64,000 nucleotides of DNA from Pseudomonadota bacterium (GTDB lineage: Bacteria; Pseudomonadota; Gammaproteobacteria; Steroidobacterales; Steroidobacteraceae), in assembly GCA_021847105.1 (NCBI GenBank), contig JAJZUT010000015.1:1-64000 (forward strand), given 5' to 3'. The translations under genes were made by a program, and so were the position numbers. This document shows, piece after piece, positions 42,050 to 51,689 of the stretch (position 1 is its first letter; each line of letters starts with the position of its first letter). The notes beneath the pieces were generated by a model. It saw only the letters and a program-made list of their open reading frames with translations, searched no databases and was not told where the DNA came from.

Positions 42050-43369
42050 ATGAGCGCGGCAGAAAGCCTCGTTGAAGTGCGTGTGCCCGACATGGGCAAT
42101 TTCAAAGACGTGGCCGTCATTGACGTATTGGTCAAGACGGGCGACACCATAGATACGGAGGCGCCGCTGGTCACGCTGGAGACCGAGAAGGCGACCATGG
42201 ACGTCCCCTCCAGTGTCGGTGGGATCGTCGAGAAGCTGCATGTCAGCAAGGGCAGCACGGTCTCTGCAGGCGATCTGGTCGCAACGATTCGCGCCCCGGG
42301 TGCGAGCGCCGACGCAGTCGCTGCCGCGACCGCGCCAGCCCCGCCGCCACCGGCTCCCGTTCCTGCGCAAACCGTTGCGCCGCCCGCCGCACCCGTAGCG
42401 CCAGCAACGCCGGCGCCGGCAGCGCCGGGCGCACGCGCAGAGCCGCCGCCGATCAACGAGCCCGGCTTCTCACGCGCCTACGCAGGCCCCAGCGTGCGCA
42501 AATTCGCGCGCGAGCTCGGCGTGGACCTGTCCCGAGTGAAGGGCAGCGGTGTAAAGGGCCGCATCACGCACGAGGACGTCAAGGCGTTCGTCAAGGGTGC
42601 GCTCGCAAGCCCGGGTGGCGGCGGCGCTCTGCCGGCCGTTCCGGTCGTGGATTTCGCCGCGTTCGGACCCGTTGAGACGCAGCCGCTCTCGCGCATCCAG
42701 CGCATCTCAGGGACGCGACTGCATGCCAGCTGGGTCAACGTGCCGCACGTCACCCAGTTCGACGAGGCCGACATCACAGATCTCGAGGCGCTGCGCGCCC
42801 AACTCAAGGACGGGGCGGCCGAGCGTGGCATCAAGCTCACCCCGCTGGCCTTCATCGTGCGCGCCTGCGTCAAGGCGTTGCAGGCGTTCCCGACATTCAA
42901 CGCCTCGCTCGATCCATCGGGCACGAATCTGATCCTGAAGAAGTACCTCAATATCGGCTTCGCGGCCGATACGCCGAACGGCCTAGTGGTCCCGGTGCTG
43001 CATGAGGCTGACCGCAGGGACATCTACCAACTGGCACGCCAGCTCGGGGAGCTGTCCGCCGCCGCGCGAGCGGGCAAGCTCGCCGCGGCGCAGATGCAGG
43101 GCGGGTGCTTCACGGTCTCCAGTCTCGGTGGCATCGGCGGCACCGCCTTCACGCCGATAATCAACGCCCCCGAGGTGGCCATTCTCGGGGTGTCGCGCTC
43201 GGCGTACAAACCGGTCTACCGTGATGGCGAGTTCGTCCCGCGGCTGATGCTGCCGCTGTCGCTCTCTTACGATCATCGGGTCATCGATGGCGCGGCCGCC
43301 GCGCGCTTCACCACCTTCCTCGCCCAGACCCTGGCCGATCCGCATGCGCTCATCGAGGCCGTGCCGTGA
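42050..43369 (+). CDS. aceF: Pyruvate dehydrogenase E2, dihydrolipoyl acetyltransferase
   Basis: The 439-residue core of the complex. It has one lipoyl domain (residues about 6-80, modified Lys at about 47 in LETEKATMDVP), an Ala/Pro-rich linker, a peripheral subunit-binding domain (SVRKFARELGVDLSRVKGSG) and the catalytic domain ending SYDHRVIDGAAAARF with the active-site His. One lipoyl domain here, against three in E. coli AceF, is partly offset by the extra lipoyl domain on E3. GGAAGG precedes the ATG. Confidence 0.96.
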   Translation: MSAAESLVEVRVPDMGNFKDVAVIDVLVKTGDTIDTEAPLVTLETEKATMDVPSSVGGIVEKLHVSKGSTVSAGDLVATIRAPGASADAVAAATAPAPPPPAPVPAQTVAPPAAPVAPATPAPAAPGARAEPPPINEPGFSRAYAGPSVRKFARELGVDLSRVKGSGVKGRITHEDVKAFVKGALASPGGGGALPAVPVVDFAAFGPVETQPLSRIQRISGTRLHASWVNVPHVTQFDEADITDLEALRAQLKDGAAERGIKLTPLAFIVRACVKALQAFPTFNASLDPSGTNLILKKYLNIGFAADTPNGLVVPVLHEADRRDIYQLARQLGELSAAARAGKLAAAQMQGGCFTVSSLGGIGGTAFTPIINAPEVAILGVSRSAYKPVYRDGEFVPRLMLPLSLSYDHRVIDGAAAARFTTFLAQTLADPHALIEAVP

Positions 43370-45120
43370 GCCGTATCGAGTTGGTGGTACCTGATCTTGG
43401 CAACTTCATCGAAGTCGCCGTGGTGGAGGTGCTGGTCAAGGCCGGAGAGCGCATTGAAGTCGATGCGCCGCTGCTGACACTGGAGACCGACAAGGCCTCG
43501 ATGGACGTGCCCGCGACGGCCGCGGGTGTCATCGCCGAGGTCTTGGTCAAAGCCGGCGAGAAAGTCTCGAAGGGCACGCCGATCGTGCGCCTCGACACCG
43601 AGGCGCCAGCTGCCGAGGCGTCAGCGTCTGCCGTTCAACCGGTTGCCGCGCCCGTGGCACCGGTGCCTGCCGCCAGCCCCGCCCCGACGTCCCGCGGCAC
43701 GGACACGGGATTCGACCGACGCACGCAGTTGTTGGTGCTCGGCGCCGGACCCGGCGGTTATTCGGCGGCATTCCGCGCCGCCGACCTGGGGTTGCAGGTG
43801 ACGCTGGTCGAGCGCTGGCCCACGCTCGGTGGGGTGTGCCTGAATGTGGGGTGTATTCCCTCCAAAGCGCTGCTGCATGCCGCCAAGGTGATCGACGAGG
43901 CGGCACAGATGGGTGCGCACGGGATCAGCTTCGGTGCCCCGCAGATCGATCGGGCGAAGCTGCGCGAGTGGAAGCGCTCGGTGGTCGGCAAGCTGACGGG
44001 CGGGCTGAGCGCGCTCGCCAAGCAGCGCAAGGTCGAGCTCGTGCAGGGTGAGGGCACCTTTGTCGGGCCGAACGTCATTGCAGTGCGGGGTGAGCAGGGC
44101 ACGCAGCGCATCCACTTCGAGCAGTGCATCATCGCCGCCGGCTCCGAATCGGTGCGTCTGCCGGGGCTGCCGGAAGACCCACGCGTGATCGACTCCACCG
44201 GCGCACTCGAACTCGAGTCGTTCCCCGGGCCGATGCTGGTCATTGGCGGTGGCATCATCGGACTCGAGATGGCTTGCGTGTACTCGGCGCTCGGGACGCG
44301 CGTGAGCGTGGTGGAGCTGACCTCGCAACTGATCCCCGGCTGCGATCCCGATCTGGTACGCCCGCTCGAGAAGCGCATCCGACCGCGCTACGAGCAGATT
44401 CTGCTCGGCACCAAGGTGACGCGCGTCGAGGCGCTGGCTGCGGGGCTGCGCGTGAGTTTCGAGGGCGAGAAGGCACCGCCGCCGGCGACATTCGATCGGG
44501 TGTTGGTGGCAGTCGGGCGAGCCCCCAATGGCAAGCGGATCGGAGTCGACAATGCCGGTGTGAGCGTGTCGGATCGCGGCTTTATCACGGTCGACAAACA
44601 GATGCGCACCACGGTGCCGCACATCTTCGCGATTGGTGACATCGTGGGTCCGCCGATGCTTGCGCACAAGGCCGTGCACGAGGCCAAGGTGGCCGCCGAG
44701 GTCGCTGCCGGACACAAGCGCGCGTTCGACGCACGGGTCATTCCCTCGGTGGCCTACACGGATCCGGAGATCGCCTGGGTCGGGCTGAGCGAGACGGAAG
44801 CGAAGGCGAAGGGTGTTGCCTTTGAGAAGGCGGTCTTCCCGTGGGCCGCGAGCGGTCGATCCCTCTCGCTCGGGCGCGAGGAGGGCCTGACGAAGCTGCT
44901 GTTCGATCCGGATACGTATCGGGTTCTCGGTGGGGGCATCGTCGGTCCCAATGCCGGGGAGTTGATCGCCGAGGTGGCGCTCGCGATCGAGATGGGCTGT
45001 GATGCGGCGGATATCGGCCTGACCATTCACCCGCACCCGACGCTCTCGGAGACGGTGGGCGCGGCGGCCGAGGCGTACGAAGGCACGCTGACTGACCTAT
45101 ACCTGCCGAAGAAGCGTTAA
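43366..45120 (+). CDS. lpdA: Dihydrolipoyl dehydrogenase with N-terminal lipoyl domain
   Basis: The 584-residue E3 reoxidises the lipoyl arm using FAD and NAD. It has its own lipoyl domain (residues about 1-75, Lys about 43 in LETDKASMDVP), then an Ala/Pro linker and a full E3: FAD motif LVLGAGPGGYSAAFRA, redox disulfide in GGVCLNVGCIPSKALLHA, NAD motif VIGGGIIGLEMA and the C-terminal HPHPTLSE with the catalytic His-Glu pair. The GTG start overlaps the aceF stop. Lipoyl-E3 fusions are known in several beta- and gammaproteobacteria. Confidence 0.96.
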   Translation: MSRIELVVPDLGNFIEVAVVEVLVKAGERIEVDAPLLTLETDKASMDVPATAAGVIAEVLVKAGEKVSKGTPIVRLDTEAPAAEASASAVQPVAAPVAPVPAASPAPTSRGTDTGFDRRTQLLVLGAGPGGYSAAFRAADLGLQVTLVERWPTLGGVCLNVGCIPSKALLHAAKVIDEAAQMGAHGISFGAPQIDRAKLREWKRSVVGKLTGGLSALAKQRKVELVQGEGTFVGPNVIAVRGEQGTQRIHFEQCIIAAGSESVRLPGLPEDPRVIDSTGALELESFPGPMLVIGGGIIGLEMACVYSALGTRVSVVELTSQLIPGCDPDLVRPLEKRIRPRYEQILLGTKVTRVEALAAGLRVSFEGEKAPPPATFDRVLVAVGRAPNGKRIGVDNAGVSVSDRGFITVDKQMRTTVPHIFAIGDIVGPPMLAHKAVHEAKVAAEVAAGHKRAFDARVIPSVAYTDPEIAWVGLSETEAKAKGVAFEKAVFPWAASGRSLSLGREEGLTKLLFDPDTYRVLGGGIVGPNAGELIAEVALAIEMGCDAADIGLTIHPHPTLSETVGAAAEAYEGTLTDLYLPKKR

Positions 45121-45133
45121 GCGCGGCCGGCGC

Positions 45134-46450
45134 CTAGTACGCTGCAATCCCCCGTTCGCTGAGTCGCGTCATTTTTCCCGGCGCCCGCTCGAGGCTGCCG
45201 GGGGGGTGTACTACGACAGTGATGCTCACGCCCACGTAAGTCTTGACCCGACGGGTCAGCTCCCCGGCGAGCGAACGATAGTTCGCGCCGTTGCTGTCGT
45301 GGCGCTCGAGCGTCTCGACGTGCAGGGTCAGATCGTCGAGCGGGCCCTGGCGGGTGAGCTCGAGTTTGTAGCGCGCCGAGAGTCCGCCGGTGTGCGCGAT
45401 CAGTGCCTCGAGTTGCGTGGGGTAGACATTGACGCCGTGGATGACCAACATGTCGTCGGTGCGGGAGGACACGCGGCCGATGCGCCGCAACGGGCCTCGG
45501 TGCGCGGGCAGCAGCCGCGTGATGTCGCGGGTGCGGTAGCGGATCAACGGGAGTGCCTCCTTGGTGAGAGTGGTGAGGACGAGTTCGCCCTCCTCGCCGT
45601 CGGGCAGCACCTCGCCGCTGTGCGGGTCGATCACTTCCGGGTAGATGTGATCCTCCCAGAGCGTCAGGCCCGGCTGACCGCCGAGCGTCTCACAGGCGAC
45701 CCCAGGGCCCATCACTTCCGCCAATCCATACAGATCAAACGCCTCGAGTCCAAGCCGTTCCTGCAGCGCCGTGCGCGTGTCCTCAGACCACGGCTCGGCG
45801 CCGAACAGACCGATGCGCAGGGAGCTGCCGCGCGCATCGAGGCCGCGTCGCTCGAATGCATCGGCGAGATTCAGTGCATATGAGGGCGTGGCCATCAGAA
45901 TGTCGGGGCGGAAGTCATCGATCAGCTCGACCTGCCAGCCGCTGCGACCGCTCGAGACCGGGATCACCGTGCAACCCAACCGCTCGGCGCCGTAGTGGGC
46001 ACCGAGCCCCCCGGTGAACAGTCCGTAGTCATATGCGATGTGCACGATGTCGCCGCTGCGGGCGCCGGCGTAGCGGATGCAGCGGCTCATCAGCATCGCC
46101 CAGGTCGCCAGGTCGCCCGCCGTGTAGCCGACCACCGTCGGCTTGCCGCTCGTGCCGCTTGAGGTATGAATGCGCACCACCTTCTCGCGTGGCACGGCGA
46201 ACAGTCCGAAGGGATAGTTGGCGCGAAAGTCCTGTTTGCTCAGGAACGGGAACCGGGCGAGATCCTCGAGGGTGCGCACATCCCCGGGCTCGACGCCGCG
46301 GGTGGCGAAGCTGCGCCGATAGTGCGCGACGTTCTCCCAGGCATGACGGATCGACCCGCGCAGCCGCTGCAACTGCAGATGCCGCAGCTGCTCGACGGAG
46401 TTGAGCTCGTCCAGTTGATCGCTTGCCGGGTCCGCGCCACTCGAGCCCAT
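45134..46450 (-). CDS. PaaK-like phenylacetate-CoA ligase family protein
   Basis: A 438-residue adenylate-forming enzyme. The AMP-binding motif HTSSGTSGKPTVVGYT, YGLAEVMGPGVACE and the C-terminal RTDDMLVIHGVNVYPTQLE and the terminal Lys region (APGKMTRL) match the PaaK family. No other phenylacetate-degradation genes are nearby, so the physiological acid is uncertain; it could activate aromatic acids generally. GAGG precedes the ATG at 46450. It converges on lpd with 13 bases between stops. Confidence 0.9.
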   Translation of the reverse strand: MGSSGADPASDQLDELNSVEQLRHLQLQRLRGSIRHAWENVAHYRRSFATRGVEPGDVRTLEDLARFPFLSKQDFRANYPFGLFAVPREKVVRIHTSSGTSGKPTVVGYTAGDLATWAMLMSRCIRYAGARSGDIVHIAYDYGLFTGGLGAHYGAERLGCTVIPVSSGRSGWQVELIDDFRPDILMATPSYALNLADAFERRGLDARGSSLRIGLFGAEPWSEDTRTALQERLGLEAFDLYGLAEVMGPGVACETLGGQPGLTLWEDHIYPEVIDPHSGEVLPDGEEGELVLTTLTKEALPLIRYRTRDITRLLPAHRGPLRRIGRVSSRTDDMLVIHGVNVYPTQLEALIAHTGGLSARYKLELTRQGPLDDLTLHVETLERHDSNGANYRSLAGELTRRVKTYVGVSITVVVHPPGSLERAPGKMTRLSERGIAAY

Positions 46451-46748
46451 ATGCGGTCCTCGGTGCACAGGTACTGCGCAAGTGTATCAGGCGGGCCGCC
46501 TCTGGGGCATGCGCAGACCCGGGAGTGTGCGCGAGTGCTCGAATGGCCTGTTGCCGATTGCGCCGCCGCCGGCGCAGTCCCCGTTCGGCGCACGCCCTGA
46601 GGGGGGCTCGGCCATGGAAGGGGCAGCGCAGCAGGCCGCTGCGTCGGGCGTGGCTCGCCGGGGCCAGGATCGCGTCTCAGGATGGCTTCGCTGCCCGTTG
46701 GGTGCAGCGGCGCGTGGGAGCTTGGCGCTTCCGCCCGCGCCAGCGCCG
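46451..46748. other. Intergenic stretch without a gene
   Basis: About 300 GC-rich bases between the PaaK-like gene and the DUF1841 gene. Open frames here are antisense or random extensions without ribosome binding sites or domains. Probably holds the paaK-like promoter and the end of the metG-rsxB-nth-DUF1841 transcript. Confidence 0.5.
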
Positions 46749-47177
46749 CTAGAGCGACTGCAGTCGCTCCAGGTAGCGCCCCTCGTCGGGCATCCGACCG
46801 GCGCGCTGCGCCTCCCACAATGCCTCAGCCAGCCGCTCCAGCATGGCATGTTCCGCGGCGTGCGCATCGCCGAGTCGGCGGGTGAGTTCGCGGTGGATCC
46901 GCGCGATCCCCGCCGGACGGTCGGTGGCGACCTGCTCGCGAATCGCCAGGTGCAGCCCCATGTGTAAAAACGGATTTTGCTCTCCGCCCTCGGGCGTGAA
47001 GTCTGCCGCGAGCGCCGCCGGGGACTGCAGCAGCGGCAGATACTCGCGGTGCTCGGCAATGACCGCCGCGATCTGTGCCTCGAGCGGCTCGAGCGGTTGC
47101 CGCTCGCTGAACTTGCGCCAGGCCTGCAGATACATCTGGCGCAGCTGCTCGCGGTTTTGTTGGGCGAATACCGGCAT
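46749..47177 (-). CDS. DUF1841 family protein
   Basis: A 142-residue protein with the DUF1841 pattern: LRQMYLQAWRKFSERQPLEP, HREYLPLL, ENPFLHMG-like GGEQNPFLHMGLHLAIREQ and GDAHAAEHAMLERLAEALWE. Function unknown; two conserved His residues suggest metal binding. It follows nth by four bases and is the last gene of the metG-rsxB-nth operon. The true start is the ATG at 47177, not the upstream part of the frame. Confidence 0.88.
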   Translation of the reverse strand: MPVFAQQNREQLRQMYLQAWRKFSERQPLEPLEAQIAAVIAEHREYLPLLQSPAALAADFTPEGGEQNPFLHMGLHLAIREQVATDRPAGIARIHRELTRRLGDAHAAEHAMLERLAEALWEAQRAGRMPDEGRYLERLQSL

Positions 47178-47181
47178 GGGG

Positions 47182-47841
47182 TTACTTGCCCGCGGCGCGG
47201 CGCGGCGCGGCGGTGCTGCGCTCGGGATACTCGCACAGGTCCGCCAGGATGCAAGCGGTACACCGCGGCGCGCGGGCCGTGCACACGTAGCGACCGTGCA
47301 GCAACAGCCAGTGATGTGCATCACGCTTGAACTCGGCCGGCGTGTTGCGCTCGAGCGCTTGCTCGACGGCCCGCGGCGTGCGCCCTCGGGCGAGCCCGGT
47401 CCGGTTGGCTACGCGGAAGATGTGCGTATCGACGGCGATCTGTGCCTCGCCGAACACCATGTTGAGAATGATATTGGCGGTCTTGCGACCGACGCCGGGC
47501 AGTGCCTCGAGCGCGGCGCGCTCATTCGGCACCTGTGCGCCGTGACGAGCGAGAATCTGCTGGCTGAGCCCGATCAGATTGCGCGATTTGGCATTGTACA
47601 GGCCGACCGAGCGCAGGTAGGGTTTGACGCCCTCGATGCCGAGCGCGACCAGCGCCTGCGGTGTGTTGGCAACGGGGAACAGCTTGCGCGTGGCCGCGTT
47701 CACGCTCTTGTCGGTGGTGTGGGCCGAGAGCATCACCGCGACCAGCAGCTCGAAGGGGGTCGAGTACTCGAGCTCGCTGCGTGGTTGCGGATTGGCCTCG
47801 CGCAGCCGGCGGTACAGGGCGCGACGGGTGGCTGGATGCAT
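47182..47841 (-). CDS. nth: Endonuclease III
   Basis: DNA glycosylase/AP lyase of base excision repair that removes oxidised pyrimidines. The 219-residue protein has the helix-hairpin-helix LPGVGRKTANIILN, catalytic Asp in AVDTHIFRVANRTGL, and the [4Fe-4S] cluster cysteines in RYVCTARAPRCTACILADLC. The substrate-binding loop reads SAHTTDKS rather than SAQATD, a mild variant. It follows the rsxB-like gene by five bases, a pairing also seen in E. coli, where nth ends the rsx operon. Confidence 0.95.
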   Translation of the reverse strand: MHPATRRALYRRLREANPQPRSELEYSTPFELLVAVMLSAHTTDKSVNAATRKLFPVANTPQALVALGIEGVKPYLRSVGLYNAKSRNLIGLSQQILARHGAQVPNERAALEALPGVGRKTANIILNMVFGEAQIAVDTHIFRVANRTGLARGRTPRAVEQALERNTPAEFKRDAHHWLLLHGRYVCTARAPRCTACILADLCEYPERSTAAPRRAAGK

Positions 47842-47846
47842 TGCGG

Positions 47847-48395
47847 TCAGCCTTCGCCGCTGGCATCAGCGCTGGCGAGGCGCTTGCGAGCGCTGAGCAC
47901 GACAGCGCGTTCGTGCTCGCGTCGCTCGAGTCGGGCCGTGTGCGCGGCGAAGCGCACGCGGTTGGCGGCCGGCTCGGGCTGAGCCGGTAGCGCCGGACGC
48001 GGCACCAGTGTGATGCAGTCGACCGGACAGGGCGCGATGCACAGTTCGCAGCCGGTACACAACTGTGCGACGACAGTGTGCACATGCTTGCGCGCGCCGA
48101 TGATGGCGTCGACCGGGCAGGGGGGCAGACATTTGGCGCAGCCGATGCAGGCCTGCTCGTCGATGCGCGCGAGCAGCGGCGCTCGCTCGGTTCCGTTGGC
48201 CGGGTTCAGCGGCAGTGGCGCGCGCTGCAGCAGCGTTGCGAGCTGTCCGATGAGTGCACTCCCGCCCGGCGGGCACTGGTTGATCTCGGCCTCGCCGCGC
48301 GCCATTGCTTCGGCGTACGGGCGGCAGCCTGCGTAGCCGCAACGGGTGCATTGCGTCTGCGGCAGCAGGGCCTCGATGGCGTCGACGCGATTCAC
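47847..48395 (-). CDS. rsxB: RsxB/RnfB-like ferredoxin protein
   Basis: A 182-residue iron-sulfur protein. It has the RnfB N-terminal Fe-S domain ([16 protein letters not shown] with a later Cys in NQCPPGG) followed by two [4Fe-4S] ferredoxin motifs, [16 protein letters not shown] and [16 protein letters not shown]. It lacks the membrane helix of true RnfB, and no rsxA, C, D, G or E genes are adjacent, so it is a soluble stand-alone form. Role may be electron supply to nearby Fe-S enzymes such as Nth (inference). GTG at 48395 is the likely start; metG lies 19 bases upstream. Confidence 0.85.
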   Translation of the reverse strand: MNRVDAIEALLPQTQCTRCGYAGCRPYAEAMARGEAEINQCPPGGSALIGQLATLLQRAPLPLNPANGTERAPLLARIDEQACIGCAKCLPPCPVDAIIGARKHVHTVVAQLCTGCELCIAPCPVDCITLVPRPALPAQPEPAANRVRFAAHTARLERREHERAVVLSARKRLASADASGEG

Positions 48396-48414
48396 ATGAG
48401 GCTCTCGGCGCCGC

Positions 48415-50502
48415 TCAGCTGATGCGCATGCCGGGCTCGGCACCCGCATCGGGTGCGAGCAGAAACGGTCCGCCCGCCGGGCCGCTCGCCGCCAGCACCA
48501 TGCCTTCGGAGAGGCCGAATTTCATCTTGCGCGGGGCGAGGTTCGCCACCATCACCGTCAGGCGTCCGACCAGTGTGGCCGGATCGTACGCGGATTTGAT
48601 GCCCGCAAATACAGTGCGGGTCTCGGTGCCGAGTTCGAGCGTGAGGCGCAGCAGCTTGTCGGCTCCAGTGACGTGCTCGGCGGCGGCGATGCGCGCGACG
48701 CGCAGATCGATCTTCTTGAACTCCTCGATGGAGATCGGCGGGCTGCGCTCATCTGCGGCAACGGTGCTTGCCGGCGGCGGCGTTGCGCCGCTCGGCGCGG
48801 GGGTCTCGGGCACGGGCTTCTCCGGGGGCGCTTCGAGCAGCGCCTCGAGCTGCTTCGGCTCGACGCGCCGCATCAGGTGCTGATAGGGGTTGATGTGTCG
48901 TGGCGGCTCGAGTGCATCGGCAAAGCTCAACGGGTGCTCGAGTCCAAACAGTTCCCGGGCTACCCGCGCGGCGAGTGCCGGCAGGACCGGTGCGAGCAGG
49001 CAGGTGAGGGTCTTGAAGCCGTACAGTGCTCGCGCGCAGCTGTCCTGTAGTGCACTGCGCTCGGCCGGGTCTTTGGCGAGGACCCAGGGCTGACGGGCAT
49101 CGAATTCCTGATTGACCCGGTCGGCGAACGCCATGATCTCGCGCATGGCCCGGCTGAACTCGCGCGCGGCATAGCTCGCCTGAACTTGCTCGAGCGTCTC
49201 GCGCGCGCGCTGCGTGAGCTCTGCCGTACCGCCCGGATACTCGAGTGCGCCAGCGAAGTGATGGGTGATGAAGCTCGCGGCGCGGCTGGCGATGTTGACG
49301 TACTTGCCGATCAGGTCGCTGTTGACGCGGGCGATGAAGTCTGCCGGATTGAAGTCGAGGTCCTCGACGTTGGCATTGAGCTTGGCGGCGATGTAGTAGC
49401 GCAGCCATTCGGGGTTCATGCCGAGCTCGAGGTAGCGCAGCGGACTGATGCCCGTGCCGCGGGACTTGGACATCTTCTCGCCCGAGACGGTGATGAAGCC
49501 GTGGACGTGCACGTTGTCCGGCGCCCGGTACGGCGCGCCGGCGAAGTGCAGCATCGCCGGCCAGAACAGCGTATGGAAATAGATGATGTCCTTGCCGATG
49601 AAATGGACCTGCCGTGTGTCGGCAGCGGTGAGGAAGGTCTCGAACGAGCGCGTCTCGCCGTTGGCGCGCGCCTTGCCGCTCTCGAAGTAGCTCTTCAACG
49701 CCGCCAGATAACCGATTGGCGCATCGAGCCAGACATAGAAGAACTTCCCCGGTGCATCGGGGATCGGGATGCCGAAATAGGGTGCATCGCGCGAGATATC
49801 CCAATCCCCGAGCGCCTGCTCGCCTTTGCCCGAGAGCCACTCGCGCGCCTTGTTGGCCACCTGCGGCTGCACGTGACCGGTGGCGCCGAGCCACTGCTCG
49901 AGGAAGTCGACGCAGCGCGGATCGGAGAGCCGGAAGAAGAAATGCTCCGAGCGCTTCAGCAGCGGCTTCGCGCCAGTGAGCGCCGAATAGGGCTCGATCA
50001 GCTCGGTCGGCGCATACACGCTGCCGCACACCTCGCAGGCATCCCCGTACTGATCCTTGGCATGGCACTTCGGACACTCGCCCTTGATGTAGCGGTCGGC
50101 GAGAAACATGCCTTTGACCGGATCGAAAAACTGCTCGATGGGTCTGGAATCGATCAGTCCGACGGCCTTCAGGCGCCGGTAGATGTCCTGCGAGAGTTCG
50201 GTGTTTTCGCGTGAATGGGTCGAGTGCCAGTGATCAAAGCCGATGAGAAAACCCTCGAGGTAGCGCGCGCGGCCGGCGGCGATGCGCGCCACCAGTTGCT
50301 CCGGACTTTGCTGCTCGGCTTCGGCCTTGAGCATGATGGGTGCGCCGTGGGCGTCGTCGGCGCCGACGAAGTGCACCCGGTGACCCTGCATGCGCTCGAA
50401 GCGCACCCAGATATCGGCCTGGATGTACTCCATGATGTGCCCGATGTGAAACGGGCCGTTTGCATAGGGCAGGGCAGTGGTGACGAAGAATGTCTCGCTC
50501 AT
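48415..50502 (-). CDS. metG: Methionyl-tRNA synthetase
   Basis: Charges tRNA-Met. The 695-residue enzyme has [14 protein letters not shown] (HIGH), zinc-binding [30 protein letters not shown] and a C-terminal tRNA-binding domain (about 590-695, [16 protein letters not shown] to [20 protein letters not shown]). A Pro/Ala linker joins the anticodon-binding and C-terminal parts. Length and order match the E. coli-type dimeric enzyme. It probably heads an operon with rsxB, nth and DUF1841. Confidence 0.97.
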   Translation of the reverse strand: MSETFFVTTALPYANGPFHIGHIMEYIQADIWVRFERMQGHRVHFVGADDAHGAPIMLKAEAEQQSPEQLVARIAAGRARYLEGFLIGFDHWHSTHSRENTELSQDIYRRLKAVGLIDSRPIEQFFDPVKGMFLADRYIKGECPKCHAKDQYGDACEVCGSVYAPTELIEPYSALTGAKPLLKRSEHFFFRLSDPRCVDFLEQWLGATGHVQPQVANKAREWLSGKGEQALGDWDISRDAPYFGIPIPDAPGKFFYVWLDAPIGYLAALKSYFESGKARANGETRSFETFLTAADTRQVHFIGKDIIYFHTLFWPAMLHFAGAPYRAPDNVHVHGFITVSGEKMSKSRGTGISPLRYLELGMNPEWLRYYIAAKLNANVEDLDFNPADFIARVNSDLIGKYVNIASRAASFITHHFAGALEYPGGTAELTQRARETLEQVQASYAAREFSRAMREIMAFADRVNQEFDARQPWVLAKDPAERSALQDSCARALYGFKTLTCLLAPVLPALAARVARELFGLEHPLSFADALEPPRHINPYQHLMRRVEPKQLEALLEAPPEKPVPETPAPSGATPPPASTVAADERSPPISIEEFKKIDLRVARIAAAEHVTGADKLLRLTLELGTETRTVFAGIKSAYDPATLVGRLTVMVANLAPRKMKFGLSEGMVLAASGPAGGPFLLAPDAGAEPGMRIS

Positions 50503-50614
50503 GCGGCAAGTTTACCGGGAGCGGCCGGGCCACGACAGCGGCAAAGCACGGCGCGGGCAGAGCGGACCCGGCACATCTGGCTTGCCCCGCTGCAGGGGGC
50601 TCCGTGGCGGGGGC

Positions 50615-51676
50615 TCAGCCGGCGGCCTGCATTCCCTCGAAGCGCGACTTGTTGATGGCCTTGTTGTAGGCCTCCTGCGCGCTGACCTGGCGCTGCTCGA
50701 GCAGCTGTTGAATCGCCGAGTCCATGGTGCGCATGCCGAACTGAGCGCCGGACTGCATGGTGTTCTCGAGCTGATCGAGCTTGCCCTGACGGATCAGGCT
50801 CGCGGCGGCCGGAGTATTGATCAGGATCTCGAGCGCCGCCACCCGTCCCTGGCGATCGGCACGCTGCAGCAGCTGCTGGGAGATGACTCCGCGCAGCGAC
50901 GTCGAGAGCATGGCGCGCACGTGCGACTGCTTGTCGGACGGGAACACATTGACCATGCGGTCGACGGTCTGAGCCGCCCCGTTGGTGTGCAGCGTGCCCA
51001 TGACCAGGATGCCGGTCTCGGCCGCGGTGACCGCAATGCTCATGGTCTCCAGGTCGCGTAACTCGCCGACCAGGATGACGTCCGGATCCTCGCGCAGCGC
51101 CGAATGCAGCGCCGCGGCAAAGCTCGCGCTATGCACGCCGATTTCGCGCTGGCTGATCAGGCAATTCTTGCGCTGATGTACGAATTCGATCGGATCCTCG
51201 ATGGTGAGGATGTGACCCTTCTCACGGGCGTTGATGTCATCGATCATCGCCGCGAGCGTGGTGGACTTGCCCGAGCCGGTCTTGCCCGTGACCAGCACCA
51301 ATCCGTTGTTGGCGCGGCACAGCTGGGCGACCGCCGCCGGCATGCCGAGCTGCTCGAGCGTGAGGGCGCGCGAGGGGATCACGCGGAACACCGCGCCCAT
51401 GCCATTGAGCTGGCGCAGCACGTTGACCCGGAAGCGGCCGAGCTCCGGGATGGTGTGCGCGAAATCCGCCCCGTCGTGCGCCTCGAAACGATCCTTGGCG
51501 ATCTTGGGCATGATCTCGTACAGGGCCTGCTTGACGGACTCCGGTCCGAGCGGCTCGCCATTGAGCGGAACCAGCTCCCCGTACAGGCGAATGCGCGCCG
51601 GCTCGCCAGCGATGAAATGCAGGTCCGAGCCGCGCTTCTGCACGACTTCGAGCAACAGAGAATCGACGGTCGCCAC
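50615..51676 (-). CDS. pilT: PilT-family type IV pilus retraction ATPase
   Basis: A 353-residue hexameric secretion-type ATPase that powers pilus retraction. Walker A is VTGKTGSGKSTTLAAM, the Asp box EDPIEFVHQ, Walker B LREDPDVILVGELRD and the His box TLHTNGAAQTVDRM. GTG at 51676 is chosen because AAGGAG lies nine bases upstream. The C terminus has an unusual Gln/Glu-rich part (IQQLLEQRQVSAQEAYNK). It is the second of two PilT paralogues behind a HEAT/kinase gene; whether it acts as PilT or PilU is uncertain. Confidence 0.9.
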   Translation of the reverse strand: MATVDSLLLEVVQKRGSDLHFIAGEPARIRLYGELVPLNGEPLGPESVKQALYEIMPKIAKDRFEAHDGADFAHTIPELGRFRVNVLRQLNGMGAVFRVIPSRALTLEQLGMPAAVAQLCRANNGLVLVTGKTGSGKSTTLAAMIDDINAREKGHILTIEDPIEFVHQRKNCLISQREIGVHSASFAAALHSALREDPDVILVGELRDLETMSIAVTAAETGILVMGTLHTNGAAQTVDRMVNVFPSDKQSHVRAMLSTSLRGVISQQLLQRADRQGRVAALEILINTPAAASLIRQGKLDQLENTMQSGAQFGMRTMDSAIQQLLEQRQVSAQEAYNKAINKSRFEGMQAAG

Positions 51677-51689
51677 GGTTGGCTGCTCC

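Noticed and set aside
46482..46967. A 161-codon plus-strand frame
   Set aside because: Composition is random-like, there is no ribosome binding site, and its second half is antisense to the DUF1841 gene.
48749..50077. A 442-codon open frame on the minus strand
   Set aside because: It lies in an alternate frame of metG, Arg-rich and without motifs.
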